Positions 29,573 through 40,340 of a DNA stretch of 64,000 bases are shown piece by piece. The notes under the pieces are model-generated. The model did not search any database. It was not told the DNA's origin and was given only the letters and a program-made list of their open reading frames with translations. Position numbers and translations under genes: made by a program. The stretch's first letter is position 1. The number at the start of each line of letters is the position of its first letter. Source of the DNA: Lithodes maja (Eukaryota; Arthropoda; Malacostraca; Decapoda; Lithodidae). The stretch lies in assembly GCA_037953745.1 (NCBI GenBank), contig JBAKBP010004466.1:62001-126000 (forward strand), read 5' to 3'.

Positions 29573-29664
29573 ATTAAGATACGGACCCCGATAGTGGGGA
29601 GGGCTATGAAGTACAGTACTGTACAGTACATGGAAATTGAGGGGGAAAAGACGAAATTAAGGGG

Positions 29665-29745
29665 TAATATTAGCCTAACCTAACCTAGTATATTAGGTGG
29701 GGGCTGCCGCCCCCACACCCCCGCTGGTTTGGTGTTTGATTAATA
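29665..29745. repeat. single unit fragment related to the 164-bp satellite
   Basis: GCCTAACCTAACCTAGTAT followed by GGGGGCTGCCGCCCCCAC and CCCCGCTGGTT match the array at 25561-26165. Confidence 0.7.
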
Positions 29746-29810
29746 AAAGGTTGACGGTCGCCAAAAAAACTTGAATGAAGTCTACGGTATTTACTCCGCA
29801 ATCTTCAGCT

Positions 29811-30295
29811 TTAACCCTTCCTACCCGGTCTGCCTTAGGTAAGGACAGCACGAAAGAAGGGCCGCTACCCGGTATGCCTTATCTAAGGCATGAGCTTAAT
29901 AGCCTAATTAAGCTTGGTCTGAACGCCGTGCGTACGACGTATGTCAACAATCCCAAGCGTTCGTGAATCGTCACCGCACCTCCGAAAACAAGAAGGAGAA
30001 GACTCCTCAATGTTATTGTTCTGACGTCATGACGAAATTAGTGTCTGAAAAGCCCCCATATTGGCAACATTGGCTCCACTGAAATCATCATCACAACTGA
30101 ACCAGTTGACTTACAGAGCTCTACTCAATGCCAAAATACAGATTGAAAACCGCACTACGATTATAGATGAGTGGGAAAGTTCTAGCAGTGAAAATAAACA
30201 TAAATACGGTAGCCTAGGCCTAGACGTTTTTCAGCCATTTCGCCCGGGTAGGGGCGACCGTCATTGGGTAAGACAGCCCGGGGAGGAAGGGTTAA
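29811..30295 (+). mobile_element. piggyBac-type MITE, copy 2
   Basis: TTAA flanks both sides and the copy is parallel to 29084-29572. Small differences include an ATCG insertion near 29970 and a shorter text near 30070. Confidence 0.88.
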
Positions 30296-30334
30296 CAGGA
30301 CACAGGAGGTAAATATTAACTTTTTCAAAGTAGC

Positions 30335-30470
30335 CTAATTGAAAACTATTTTTCCGGAGATTCTAATTAATGACAACCACTGTATAGGCCTAATGATGAA
30401 AACTAGGATAGGCCTAGCTCTAAAAAAAAAAAAAAATCACGAAATAAAAGTTGGTCGGTTTCCTCGATAT
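30335..30470 (-). repeat. right arm of an inverted repeat
   Basis: This pairs with 28945-29075. It includes an A-run (30422-30436) opposite the T-run at 28986-29005. Confidence 0.75.
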
Positions 30471-30747
30471 AGGCCTAGGCTATACCGTACCCTAATTTCA
30501 ACTATAGGCCTAGTACTGTATAATGGTGAAAACTACTAAGATAAATGTTTACCTATGGTCCCGTTAAAATATCCTCAAGTAACCTATTAAAAACTGTTCA
30601 GGGGACTGGTTAGAACTTGTAGGATGTTTAATTGAATGTTGGAAATCAGTATTTACTGAGAAATAACAGTCTTAAAATGCGCTATGGGTCACCCAGGCCC
30701 CAGGGTCCCTGCCCTCTGTTTCCCAGGTAATGTTATGTTATATTATA

Positions 30748-30779
30748 TTAGGGTTAGGTTAGGTTAGGTTAGGTTAGGA
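30748..30779 (+). repeat. interstitial telomere-like (TTAGG)n tract
   Basis: Six TTAGG/TTAGGG words in a row. TTAGG is the ancestral arthropod telomere repeat. Similar short tracts lie at 32289-32325, 32612-32640 and 32661-32684. Confidence 0.8.
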
Positions 30780-30934
30780 TCTAATCTAATATAATATTTA
30801 CATTTTGGGCAGTGGGCGGGGCCGCGCGTATGTGGGCCATGTGGCGGCGTACAGACCCTCTCCCTCCCGTAAAACATAGGCTAGCGCATTTTAAAACTTT
30901 TATTTCTGAGTAAATACTGATTTCCGACATTCAA

Positions 30935-31419
30935 TTAACCTCTGAAGTGCGCACGGGGGTAAATGAAAACGTCCCCCTGTGCTGACGTATTTGAGGTTTT
31001 TCGTCACTAAAATATTCATTGTACCATTAATAGCATTAATAATTATCCATATGCGCCTATTATGGGTTGATTATAAAGGTATTAACCTGAAACAACAATA
31101 AAACGAGTGAAAACAGCGTTTGGATGGTCAAAATCGGAGATATAGCCCGCGAGTTGTATAATCTATGGGTGAGGCAAACTCCTTTCCCGCCAATTTCCCC
31201 CAAGGCCACTGAGACACAGTCGATCGATACTCTCTCTCTCTCTCTTGCACTCGATGGCCATCAGTGATGACAACACCCTGCTTGCAACTCGCTAATGTTA
31301 GCACGAAAATATACCTCAGAATAAGGGAATAATAGGGAAAATAGGTGATAACTGAGGAATAGGAGGAAAGTGGGGAAGGAGGGGAGGTAGAGGACTGAGA
31401 TTTTGCATGGCCCAGGGGC

Positions 31420-31466
<47 letters not shown>

Positions 31467-31563
31467 GATGTAAAAAGTTGATTTTTAGTTTTACTTACTC
31501 CAGAGAGTCTTCCCGCAGTCCGCCGGCCGAACTCTAAAGAGTCTTCCCGCAGTTCCCGGGTTA
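30935..31563 (-). mobile_element. piggyBac-type MITE related to the 45465 copy
   Basis: This is bounded by TTAA, with ends CCTCTGAAGTGCG and (reverse complement) CCCGGGAACTGCG. The stretch GGGAAAATAGGTGATAA...GGGAAGGAGGGGAGG (31336-31386) matches the body of the MITE at 1-293 and 45465-46112. It is a diverged relative carrying a long A-run. Confidence 0.65.
31422..31462. repeat. A homopolymer
   Basis: About 41 A residues lie inside the diverged MITE, at the position of the T/A-runs in its relatives. Confidence 0.9.
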
Positions 31564-31659
31564 AACATCCTACAAGTTCTAACCAGTCCCCTGAACAGTT
31601 TTTAATAGGTTAGGCTACTTGAGGATATTTTAACGGGACCATAGGTAAATTGATAAATC

Positions 31660-32191
31660 TACAGTTACTGTACACTACCCCTATTTTGTCGCTATTCTGT
31701 TGGTACTAATGGGTTAATATTATTAGTAGCAGACTTAGCCTAGGGTAAAACACCGTTACACCGATGAAAGTACCGTCGGCCAATTAAAGTACCGATTTTC
31801 ATTTGCACATTACGCATATAAAAACTTTCTGTATATAACTTTCATTGGTATATTCATAAAGAGCACACTCTAAGCTATTCATAAGTCACTTAAAACACTA
31901 AAATCGGCTTACGGTAGCCATGTAATAACATGGTGAACCGTGAACCTTCGTGAAAGTGGCGCAAAACGGCGAATTTATTGGTGGATGGTGGAAAGTTCTG
32001 GGTTACCGGACGTTGGTACCACCTATATAACATTGGTAATTTAATTCACATCTTTCTTATACCCCCTACATATGATTCGGAAAGCCTTCAGCTTTGCATA
32101 TAGCCTAGTATGGTTTGATGATGCGCGGAAATGTATATTAGACTTGAAATGGATACATTGAAGTATTACAAACCTTTGCGAACCCATAAAC

Positions 32192-32222
<31 letters not shown>

Positions 32223-32440
32223 CACCCATAAACAGGGAACGTGAGCTGGGTTTAGACCGGTCGCTAGACAGGTTAGTTTTTGGTTAGGCCTAGGTTAAGT
32301 TAGGTTAGGTTAGGCTAGGCCTAATGTTAAAAATACTAAAATGCGACGGTCCTCGGTATTAAACAACACTGTATAGGCCTAGCCTAGGCCTAGGCTATCA
32401 AATAAAAAAACAACAAATTACCTGAAAAACTCTTAGCCTG
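31660..32440. other. unassigned spacer with 42-bp duplication
   Basis: No gene is seen. ACCCATAAACAGGGAACG with its 3' continuation occurs twice, 42 bp apart (32182 and 32224). TTAGG-like words lie at 32289-32325. Confidence 0.5.
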
Positions 32441-32859
32441 GTCAATATACAGGAGGCGCTACAATATAGGTAGCAAAATTCTAATGATAGTTTTGGGTTC
32501 CTATCATCATATGCTTCATTTCTATATACTTTTTATCCCCGGGGAAAAGAAAAAAAAATCTTGGGATTTTTCATTTATTTTCTTGGGATTTTTTGTTTTG
32601 GTCATTAACCTAACCAAAAAACCTAACCTAACCTAACCTAATAGCCCCCAAATACATTTAGGTTAGGTTAGGTTAGGTTTTTTGGTTAGGTTAATAAAAA
32701 AAAATAAAAAAAAAATCCAAGAAAAAAATAAAAAACCCAAGATTTTTTGTTTTTTTCCCGGGGATAAAAAGTATATAGAAATGAAGCATATGATGATAGG
32801 AACCCAAAACTACCATTAGAATTGTGCTACCTATATTGTAGCGCCTCCTGTATATTGAC
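32441..32859. mobile_element. 419-bp near-perfect palindromic (foldback) element
   Basis: The arms start GTCAATATACAGGAGGCGC and end GCGCCTCCTGTATATTGAC. Pairing runs almost to the centre near 32650, where CCTAACC words on the left face GGTTAGG words on the right. TA precedes and follows CAGGAGGC / GCCTCCTG. Expressed RNA would form a long hairpin. There is no coding capacity. Confidence 0.85.
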
Positions 32860-33390
32860 CCTTAGCCTACCTGGTTGGTGATAATTTGGTATCAAAATAA
32901 GTTTTTTTCCAGTTTCCGCGTCTGCTGAACCATCCCAAAACATGCTAAAAGGCATTTTTGAAGAAAGGAGGTGGTGGGAGGTGGTGGGCAGGGTGTAAAA
33001 CTACGCCAATTATCGTAATGCTACTCAACTTTACTTTACTTTCCCCATAACAGAAAATATTCGTTCGTTAAATTGACGGTTGATTAATCGATAGGCTATA
33101 AATTACTCAAATAATAAGATTAGCCTAGGCCTATCTGAAAAGACTGAATAGTATTAACACAAAATAGCCTAGACTTACACAAAATGTAATTAGGGCCTAG
33201 GCCTGACTGACAGTTACAAAGTACAGTACGGTATTATTGCCGTTTTGGTGCCACAGCAGGCAAGATGTCGCCATCATGGGCATTCATGGCAGCCAATTGT
33301 CTAAATGGCCACCATCCCATCTAGGCTAGACCTATTCTTCGATAAAATTGAAATCTGCATATTTAGCTTAGGCGCTCGCCATTCGTCCAA

Positions 33391-33513
33391 TCCACCGTCC
33401 CTTGAGGGCTGAGAATTCGAAGGGCAAATTTCGCCGTGGTGTCATATTTCATTGGGGAATTCAGGGAACCAACTGCTTGTTTTTTTGGATATTCGCAGCC
33501 CTCAAGGGACGGC
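33391..33513. repeat. small inverted-repeat element
   Basis: CCGTCCCTTGAGGGCTG at 33391-33407 is mirrored by CAGCCCTCAAGGGACGG at 33495-33511. The spacer is about 90 bp. It may be a MITE remnant. Confidence 0.65.
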
Positions 33514-33514
33514 G

Positions 33515-34025
33515 GATAAAAATACTGACCGTGTGAATCGGCTTTAATGCTACTGGGTTCTGGAAGATAGTGCTACTCATTTCAGAGTTATTTGTTTTGA
33601 CACCCTGGGACTGGTGGGGGAGGTGGTGGGCTATAACTGTAGATTTACCGGTAATTTTTTACCCTACCTAAAACCAAAAAGAAAAACCATGGGAAAATTA
33701 GTGCTAGGCTAGCCTAGCCTAGTTTCGGTAATATTTTCCCAAGTTGGCTAGCTTCTCCAGCCTAGGAAACATTTAGGTCTAGCCTATGGGTTTCAGGAGA
33801 GAGCAACACCTACACAACAATTTACCGACTCACCACAATAGCCTAGCCTAGGCTATATAACATAAAATGTAACATAACATAATACATATCATACCTTGAC
33901 AGAAACCACGCAAAACGCCAAGAAAATGGATATGTATATCAGACTGCGACACATCCTGCCACCCTCCATTACGGCCAGACGCACGATCCACAATATGCCT
34001 AGAACTACCCAAATACAATACAATT
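33515..34025. other. unassigned spacer
   Basis: No gene is recognised. A pair of GGGAGGTGGTGG words occurs around 32969-32990 and 33618-33629. Confidence 0.4.
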
Positions 34026-34027
34026 CA

Positions 34028-36100
34028 ATTTTTTCTTCTTCTTCTTCTTCTTCTTTTGAACCCGCCCGCAGACCGCGCAGGTCCACAGGGCTGACCTTTG
34101 TATCGGTACTGGCTCAGAAACGTTAGTAAGAGGGAAAGTTTAGAGTAGAAGGATAGTACTAGGGACAGTTTTTTAGACCTACCTATCACGTCCTCCCCAC
34201 TCCCTCCCTCCCACCGCCTCCCCCCCTCACCTACCCATTTCTCTTTCTCCATATCTTTTCTTGTGTCCTCTTCATCATCTCCATGTCTTGCGTTTCCATA
34301 TCTTGTGTTAGCCCCAGCAATGCCCCTATCCCTCTATCGTCTCTCTGCTTTAATTCCTTAGTTCCCCAACTTTATTCCTCATATATCTCTCCAACTCGTT
34401 TCTCTCCTCTTCATATTTTGTACACTCTGTTACTATGTGTTCTATGTCCTCGACTATTGGGTCTCCTCCTAGTTCGCATTGGTTACAGTGCGGTCCTATC
34501 CCGTTCCATCTCCTTGTTCTTTCATTTGTCTCTAGGGATCCTGTCCTTGCTTTAAACAGCAATTTAGATCCCCATTCCCCATCATAGAAAAGTTCTCTAG
34601 CTGGTTTTTCCTTCTCTCTGTAATACAACAGCGTGGCTTTTTTTTTCTACCCCTTCCCTCCACTTAATTCCTTCTTCCCTCATCTTTTATCCCTTTCTCT
34701 ATCTCTCTGATACATCATCTCCCATTTTCCAATATTACCCAATCATCCCTCCCATTTCGTTTTCTAAATTCCCCTCTCACATGGTCATGTATTATATTTA
34801 TCCTTTCCAGCCTTCTTTTGCACTCCCTGTTCCATTTACTTCCCTCGCTCGCCCATCTGTATAACTTCTTTGGCCACCTATTTTCCTCCATCCCCTCTAG
34901 CCTCACTTTGTACTTCCCTTTAGCTTTTCCTATCCTTTCTTCAAACGTACTCCACCCCATTTCTCCTCGGATTGCTTCTTGTGCTACGTGTTTAGTTGCC
35001 CCAATCCCGTCCTTCCAATTTTATTCTGTACCGTTTCTAATTTTCTCGTTTCTGCCTCTGTCGTTTCCACCGCCTCCATGCCATACATAATTGCAGGTAC
35101 TCCTAGTCCTTTCCACAGCCCGCGCACTATTTCATAGCTATTCGCTCTTAACCTAGTCGCACTCCATAATCTCCCATGCCATTGTTGCATTTGACCAATC
35201 TTTTTGCTTTGTGCCTTTCCAAACCCTTTCTCTGTAATTGTTACCCCCAGGTATTTATATTCTCTTGTCTTCTTCATTCTGCTTCCTTCTAGTGTCCATT
35301 CCTCGTCCTCTTGGAGCTGTCCATTCATTTTCATTACTTGGCTCTTTTCTTTACTGAATCTTACTTCCAATTCCTCTCCGAATCTCGTTGCTTCCTCTAG
35401 CAGTCTCTGCAACCCTCTTCCTGTTTCTGCCATCAGGACTACATCGTCAGCGAATAGGAGTACCCCCAGTCTTTCCTTGTTTATCTGAATCCCCTCCCCC
35501 ACTCTTTTTATCCTCTGTGTCATTTCTTCCATATAGAGCGCAAATAGTAGCGGCGATAGTACACACCCCCGTCTTACTCCCCTCTTGCTTTCTACCCATC
35601 CCGTTTCTATATTTCCTAGCACGTACTTCGCCTTTGTGCCCTGGTACATCGATGTTATGATGTTGATAAACTTTTCTGGTATTCCACTCCTTGCCATTAT
35701 TTTCCACAGCAGTTCCCTATTTACTCTATCATATGCTTTTTCTATATCCAAAAATGCACAATATCCTGTTTTCTTCCCTCTTTTCAATTTCCCTACCACT
35801 TCGTTTAGTATATACATATTATGTCCCCCTCCTGTCTCTTCTGAACCCGTTTTGTTCGTCACTTATTATTCCGTTTCTCTCTATGGCTCTATTCATCCTT
35901 TCCTTCAATATCCCGCAGAAGAGTTTCCCTATTGTATTTGTTACTGTCACTGGCCTGTAGCTTTTCAGTTCCGTTTTACTCTTGTACCCTCCTTTGTGTA
36001 GTAGCGTTACTCTCGCTTCATTCCATCTTTCTGGGATTCTCTCATTTCTCAGTACCTCGTTAAACATTTTCCTCAACCTTCTTTCCATTTCCAGTTGAGG
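34028..36100 (-). mobile_element. LINE with C-terminal zinc knuckle, 5'-truncated
   Basis: The minus-strand order is an RT N-terminus at 36088, the RT core, a C-terminal domain and a 3' UTR ending in a (GAA)n tail (34028-34058). No endonuclease is seen. Small-unit tails and a Cys-rich C-terminus occur in several LINE clades, so I leave the clade open. Confidence 0.8.
34350..36088 (-). pseudogene. LINE reverse transcriptase pseudogene
   Basis: The frames are 36088-35819 (RNERIPERWNEARVTLLHKGG, SYRPVTVTNTIGKLF, DEQNGFRRDRRGT), 35862-34984 (CAFLDIEKAYDRVNRELLW, GVRRGCVLSPLLFALYM, LLFADDVVLMAE, YKYLGVTITEKG, IMYGMEA), 34960-34715 (thumb/linker) and 34628-34350 (KLLFKARTGSL, CNQCELGGDPIVEDIEHIVTEC). 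The last has a C-x2-C...H-x4-C knuckle. Catalytic aspartates are kept. Frame changes at about 35830, 34975 and 34640-34710 break the protein. Confidence 0.85.
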
Positions 36101-36492
36101 TTCGGGAAGTAAGATGCCTTACTAACTGCCTTTCCCTGAGGGTTTATGCTTTCCTTGTGACGTGCTCCTTTTTATTTATTTATTCTTTTTCTCTATTTAC
36201 AATTCATTATCTTCTTGTGTTCTTCTTAATTAGTCTTCTTTCTTCTATTCTATCCTTTGTTCTTCTGGATTACTCTTCTCTCTTCTATTCTATCCTTTGT
36301 TCGTCTGGATTAATCTTTGTTATACCAAGTTTTTACTGGGGTTGTATTGACTTTATAGGTAGGTTCTTACTCGACTGGAGAAGATGAGAACACACAAGAA
36401 CACAAGCACGAAGGCAATAGAGGATAATATAACGCAGAGTACAAACATAGATAATTCTTATTCACACAATCATATTGGTAGAGGTGCTATGT

Positions 36493-36525
<33 letters not shown>

Positions 36526-37021
36526 TATTATTACATTATGTTACATAAGACATGGATAGGTTATATATAGCAGCACGATCGAGGATCCTCTAGGTGTCTC
36601 AAGGGGAAGATAGAGGCAGGTTCCAACGATCTCTGAAGACGTGGATGCCTGGTATTCCCTACGATGTCCTGGTCCTTGGTGGTGGTCCTGTCGTGTGACC
36701 GTGAAAGAAGGCAGAGGAAGACTTCCTTGTAGATCATCTGAAGACTGTATATGTTAGGGTATTGCATGATAAAGAGCCGTTTCACTAGTGTCTTACGCTC
36801 TCTCTTACAATCCAGATCTAGACTTCTATGGGAGTCTCTGGAGGAACTTATATGTTGGAATTCTGTGATTTTACGAGTACGAGCCATTACACCAGTGTCT
36901 TAATTACGCTCTCGTATTGTAAGGACTAAGTATGGAGTTGTTTCACCAGTTTCTTACACCCTCCACTACTAAAGTCCGGGATGGATGTAGATTCCGGGCG
37001 TACGCACGGTACGGTCGTCAT
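36101..37021. other. unassigned region with short repeats
   Basis: A 49-bp text, TTCTATTCTATCCTTTGTTC with flanks, is duplicated at about 36240-36315, and (AAT)n runs from 36496 to 36528. The rest (36540-36960) has diverged repeats of TTCACTAGTGTCTTACGCTC / TTCACCAGTTTCTTACACCC. No gene is recognised. Confidence 0.5.
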
Positions 37022-37022
37022 A

Positions 37023-37494
37023 GGGGAGGTGTAGCAGAGTGGTCTTGCCACTGGACTGGTAATCCAATGGACCCGGGTTCGAATCCCAATATGTCAATGG
37101 GAAGATATTATTGGGATGGAATTTGTGCTGTACCTAGTTTCAGTGCATTACCACAGCACACCGAAACGCCAAAACAAAATACCCTCATTGTTCCCTTATT
37201 AAATAGCACTGTATGAATATTCCCATATTCAAAATATGCTACAGGGGGGCAATGCCTACTGAGTTAATTGCTCAATAGGTGGCGTTCTGAGAGTGAGGGT
37301 CCGAGCCTGGGGAGTGAGACTGTGAAGCGCAGGGGCGAAGCAGCTTCAGAGATGGAGTTGGGTTCGAGCCGTGAATAAGTGCTTCGCATGTCTCACTCCC
37401 TAGACTGGAACAAGACCTCACGGGCCTCACCGTGTTCAGCGGTAGAGTGTAAAGGCTATCAGCCTATGCCCGAGAGGTAGTAGTTGGAATATAG

Positions 37495-37535
<41 letters not shown>
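37023..37535 (+). mobile_element. tRNA-derived SINE, full length, poly(A) tail
   Basis: The head has a perfect box A TAGCAGAGTGG (37032-37042) and box B GGTTCGAATCC (37076-37086), Pol III internal promoter elements spaced as in a tRNA. A roughly 400-bp body and an A-tail of 41 bases (37495-37535) follow. A second full-length copy lies on the minus strand at 40302-40805. It is long for a SINE and the body is unrelated to the LINEs seen here. Confidence 0.88.
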
Positions 37536-37538
<3 letters not shown>

Positions 37539-37540
37539 TT

Positions 37541-37995
37541 TACATGGGGCGATCGCCGCGGTTAACTTCGCGTCTATTTTGACGGAGATTTTTTCGGTTA
37601 TTTTCCCCCTTCTGGCAATATATATGATGATGACAATATGTCATGGTGGGGTGAGGGGGGCAAAGCCCCCCCTCAACATATTGTATCCAATGGCATTCAA
37701 AATAGACGGGAACATGATTGCAAAGGTCCGACGCCTCCCCAGCCATCATGTTTACATTTGTTGATCGCCGTGGTTAAGTTCGTGTCTATTTTGACGGCAA
37801 TTTTTTCAGTTATTGCCCCCTACTGGCAATATATATGATGATGACAATATGTCATGGGGGGTGAGGGGGGCTCAACATATTATTGTATCCAAAGGCAGTC
37901 AAAATAGACGGGAACATGATGGCAAGCGTCCCGACGCCGGTCCGCATAGTGTACACAAGGGTGGCGGTACGCCCGCACTTAACATTCTTGCCTAA
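37541..37995. repeat. tandem pair of TA-MITE-related units
   Basis: Two units of about 205 bp (37541-37748 and 37749-37960) each open with GTGTCTATTTTGACGG-like text and close with CAAAATAGACGGGAACATG. Hence each is an inverted-repeat unit. They share ATAGACGGGAACATGATGG and CGGTACRCCCG words with the MITEs at 27501 and 28279. Confidence 0.7.
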
Positions 37996-38692
37996 AGTCC
38001 TGACCTAGAGGGAAGCTGTTTCAACGGTTTTGTCATACAATACATTTGTATGATGATCCTAGTTTCCTCATCTACTTTATATACAGAAATATCCTAGTTC
38101 ATATAGGTAACTATTGGTTACGACTGTAGTTTTGCTACTTGATGTGGTGGAGGCTGGTGAACGGAAGTTCAATGATGAGTTTTCGGTACTGATTCATCTT
38201 TCCTCAATCACAACACTTGTAGAATGCACGTTCTGCATATTTCACGGAAGTACACACCTTCCGGACATTAGGGCGCGGTCTTTCCACACACTGGAAAACA
38301 CTACACACACTCCCACAGACACACCTCGCACTCTACCATACGCTTCCCACACAAGCAGAGGTGCCTCGCATTCACTTGGGGCATGACTCTTCTGCACATT
38401 CTACCATAGACCCTGATCATAGCCACGTAGTGTCTCGCATTCGCTAGAGACCACTCCACCTACTTAGTCCTCACGCTTTGGGACTTAGGTAGATCAACAT
38501 TCACCATTACGTCTATTGAAGAATCACCAATTGTTCCTGTATAACCCAAGATATAACTATTATTGTTGCTTAATATTCCTGCTTTGTTACTGCTGACTTG
38601 CTGACTCTACACCTGCTTACTCAATAAATACAAGGCTGATCATTCTTGTGTTATTATGACTTCCCATTAGGTCATTATATATAATGTGGTGG
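37996..38692. other. unassigned spacer
   Basis: No recognisable gene, RNA or element. An AATAAA signal lies near 38623. Confidence 0.4.
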
Positions 38693-38696
38693 TGGC

Positions 38697-39517
38697 TGTA
38701 GGAATTGGTTTTTACACCATACCCGAAAAGGATTTATGGAGCTCCGATCTTACTCTCAACCATCTGAACAATTTTACCAATACACCTAAACTTCGTTAGA
38801 TGCGGGAATAGCCTCACGAAAATATGCCAGGGCCTGGGATTGAACCCGGGACCATTGGGCTATGACGCGAACACCTTACCAGTGTCACCAAGAAAGATAT
38901 CTCGCTTGGCAAGGTCGGCTCAAGTTATTTCCGCATCCGGTCTGTTTTAGGTTAACCTATTTTCACTGACTTTACACTACTTCACCGTCCGGGAAGCGAA
39001 GGCTCCGAACAGAGAGGAACCAGCCTGAGCCGAAACTACCGTGAGTCCGTCAGAGAGAGACGAACGGGAATGGTGAGTCAACTTCACTGAGCGGTGCACA
39101 TACAAGGCACCTTGTGCTACACAGACACACTAACGGCCCAGTTGGCAACTCGCTTGAGCGGCTGGCAACTCCACAACCCAACCCAAGCGAGTCCTCACTA
39201 CACTTCCTGTTCTCTCCTATTCCCTTCCTTGCCCTGTAGGAATTGGTTTTTACACCATACCCGAAAGAGGATTTATGGAGCTCCGATCTTACTCTCAACC
39301 ATCTGAACAATTTTACCAATACACAACTAAACTTCGTTAGATGCGGGAATAGCCTCACAAAAATATGCCAGGGCCTGGAATTGAACCCGGGGCCATTGGG
39401 CTATGAGGCGAACACCTTACCAGTGTCACTAAGAAAGATATCTCGCTTGGCAAGGTCGGCTCAAGTTATTTCCGCATCCGGTCTGTTCTAGGCTAACCTA
39501 TTTTCACTGACTTTACA
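38697..39517 (-). mobile_element. TRIM: 821-bp LTR-flanked mini-retrotransposon
   Basis: Two nearly identical direct repeats of about 280 bp (38697-38976 and 39235-39517), each TG...CA, flank a 258-bp non-coding interior. A 4-bp duplication TGGC (38693-38696 and 39518-39521) borders the element. This is the LTR-retrotransposon insertion signature at miniature size. The strand is uncertain: I chose minus because a tRNA-like module in the LTR reads on that strand. I could not identify a normal primer-binding site. Confidence 0.7.
38836..38889 (-). promoter_or_regulatory. tRNA-like Pol III A/B box module in TRIM LTR
   Basis: On the minus strand, GACACTGGTAAGGTGTTCGC forms a D-arm-like hairpin (ACAC/GTGT), and GGTTCAATCCC about 30 bp downstream is a perfect box B. 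The second LTR holds the same text with a few changes at about 39375-39428. This could drive Pol III transcription from within the LTR. Confidence 0.55.
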
Positions 39518-39521
39518 TGGC

Positions 39522-40300
39522 CAGCGTTAACCGTTACCGTTATTACAAGTATAAGCTAGAATACTAGTGGCTATTACAAAAAGCTACTTATAAGATTATG
39601 TACAGCGGTGGTCTCTCTTTTGATTAAACATTGAAAGAAGCATAACACCACCCTCCTCACTCTCCACGACTACCAAAACAACCATCACCTCCATCACAAT
39701 ACCACAACGCGAATCTCCAAGCAACCAAGCAGCCGTGTGACAGACAAACGCGAACGACCTACACCAACCCACCCCACCCGCAGTCCGCCCAGACCCGCCT
39801 GCAACGCCCGTCTCTGCAACCCGCCGGCAACCCGCCGGCAACCCGCCCGCAACCCACATAAGCAACCCGCCCGTATCCACACACCCAGCCTCCCTTATCA
39901 CCTCTAGACGCATCACGCCGGGTGTTTAATCGTCTGGCAAGAACAACACCTCCCAGTCTACCCCCTTCTATAGGAGCATTGATGCATTCCGCTATTCAAC
40001 GGGTGGGGAAATCCACAAATTTTGTTTTCTCCTAAACTTTCTGTCCATTTTGTTTCCAAACATTAAAGAAAGGAGACCTTTTTCAATAAAATTCCTACAA
40101 CTAATTTGAAAACTTCTTTTGTTCGAGATCTTCAAAGTGAAATTATAAGTGCCATTCATTTTTACATCAGATCAGATGAAGGTATTGAGGGATAAGCCTT
40201 TGCAACAGCACTGTAAAGTGCCATTTCTTTATGTGTAAAGTGCATTTCTTATACATTTGTGTTAAATTGATGTGCCAACCGAATTTCACTAATACACGAT
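39522..40300. other. unassigned spacer with GC minisatellite
   Basis: AACCCGCC-type units (about 11 bp) repeat at 39815-39875. Reading frames through this Arg/Gly-rich text look accidental. The rest is AT-rich and unrecognised. Confidence 0.5.

Positions 40301-40301
<1 letters not shown>

Positions 40302-40340
<39 letters not shown>

Larger units (their letters stand above)
30541..31655. repeat. nested palindrome built on TTAA sites
   Basis: The outer arms 30541-30631 and 31560-31655 are reverse complements (TACCTATGGTCCCGTTAAAA, CAGGGGACTGGTTAGAAC). Inside, 30628-30938 is itself bounded by TTAA and has inverted ends ATTGAATGTTGGAAATCAG / CTGATTTCCGACATTCAAT. The remainder, 30935-31563, is a TTAA-bounded MITE. 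The structure suggests successive insertions at TTAA in a palindrome. Confidence 0.7.

Noticed and set aside
33889..34126. Short frames near the (TTC)n tract as a host gene
   Set aside because: They overlap the 3' UTR and (GAA)n tail of the minus-strand LINE. There is no conserved domain or splice structure that I could support.
37023..37095. tRNA gene
   Set aside because: A and B boxes are good, but the sequence continues into a 400-bp body with poly(A), and an identical arrangement lies at 40302-40805. It is a SINE head.
39596..39916. Arg/Gly-rich minus-strand frames
   Set aside because: They translate an 11-bp GC minisatellite and show no domain.
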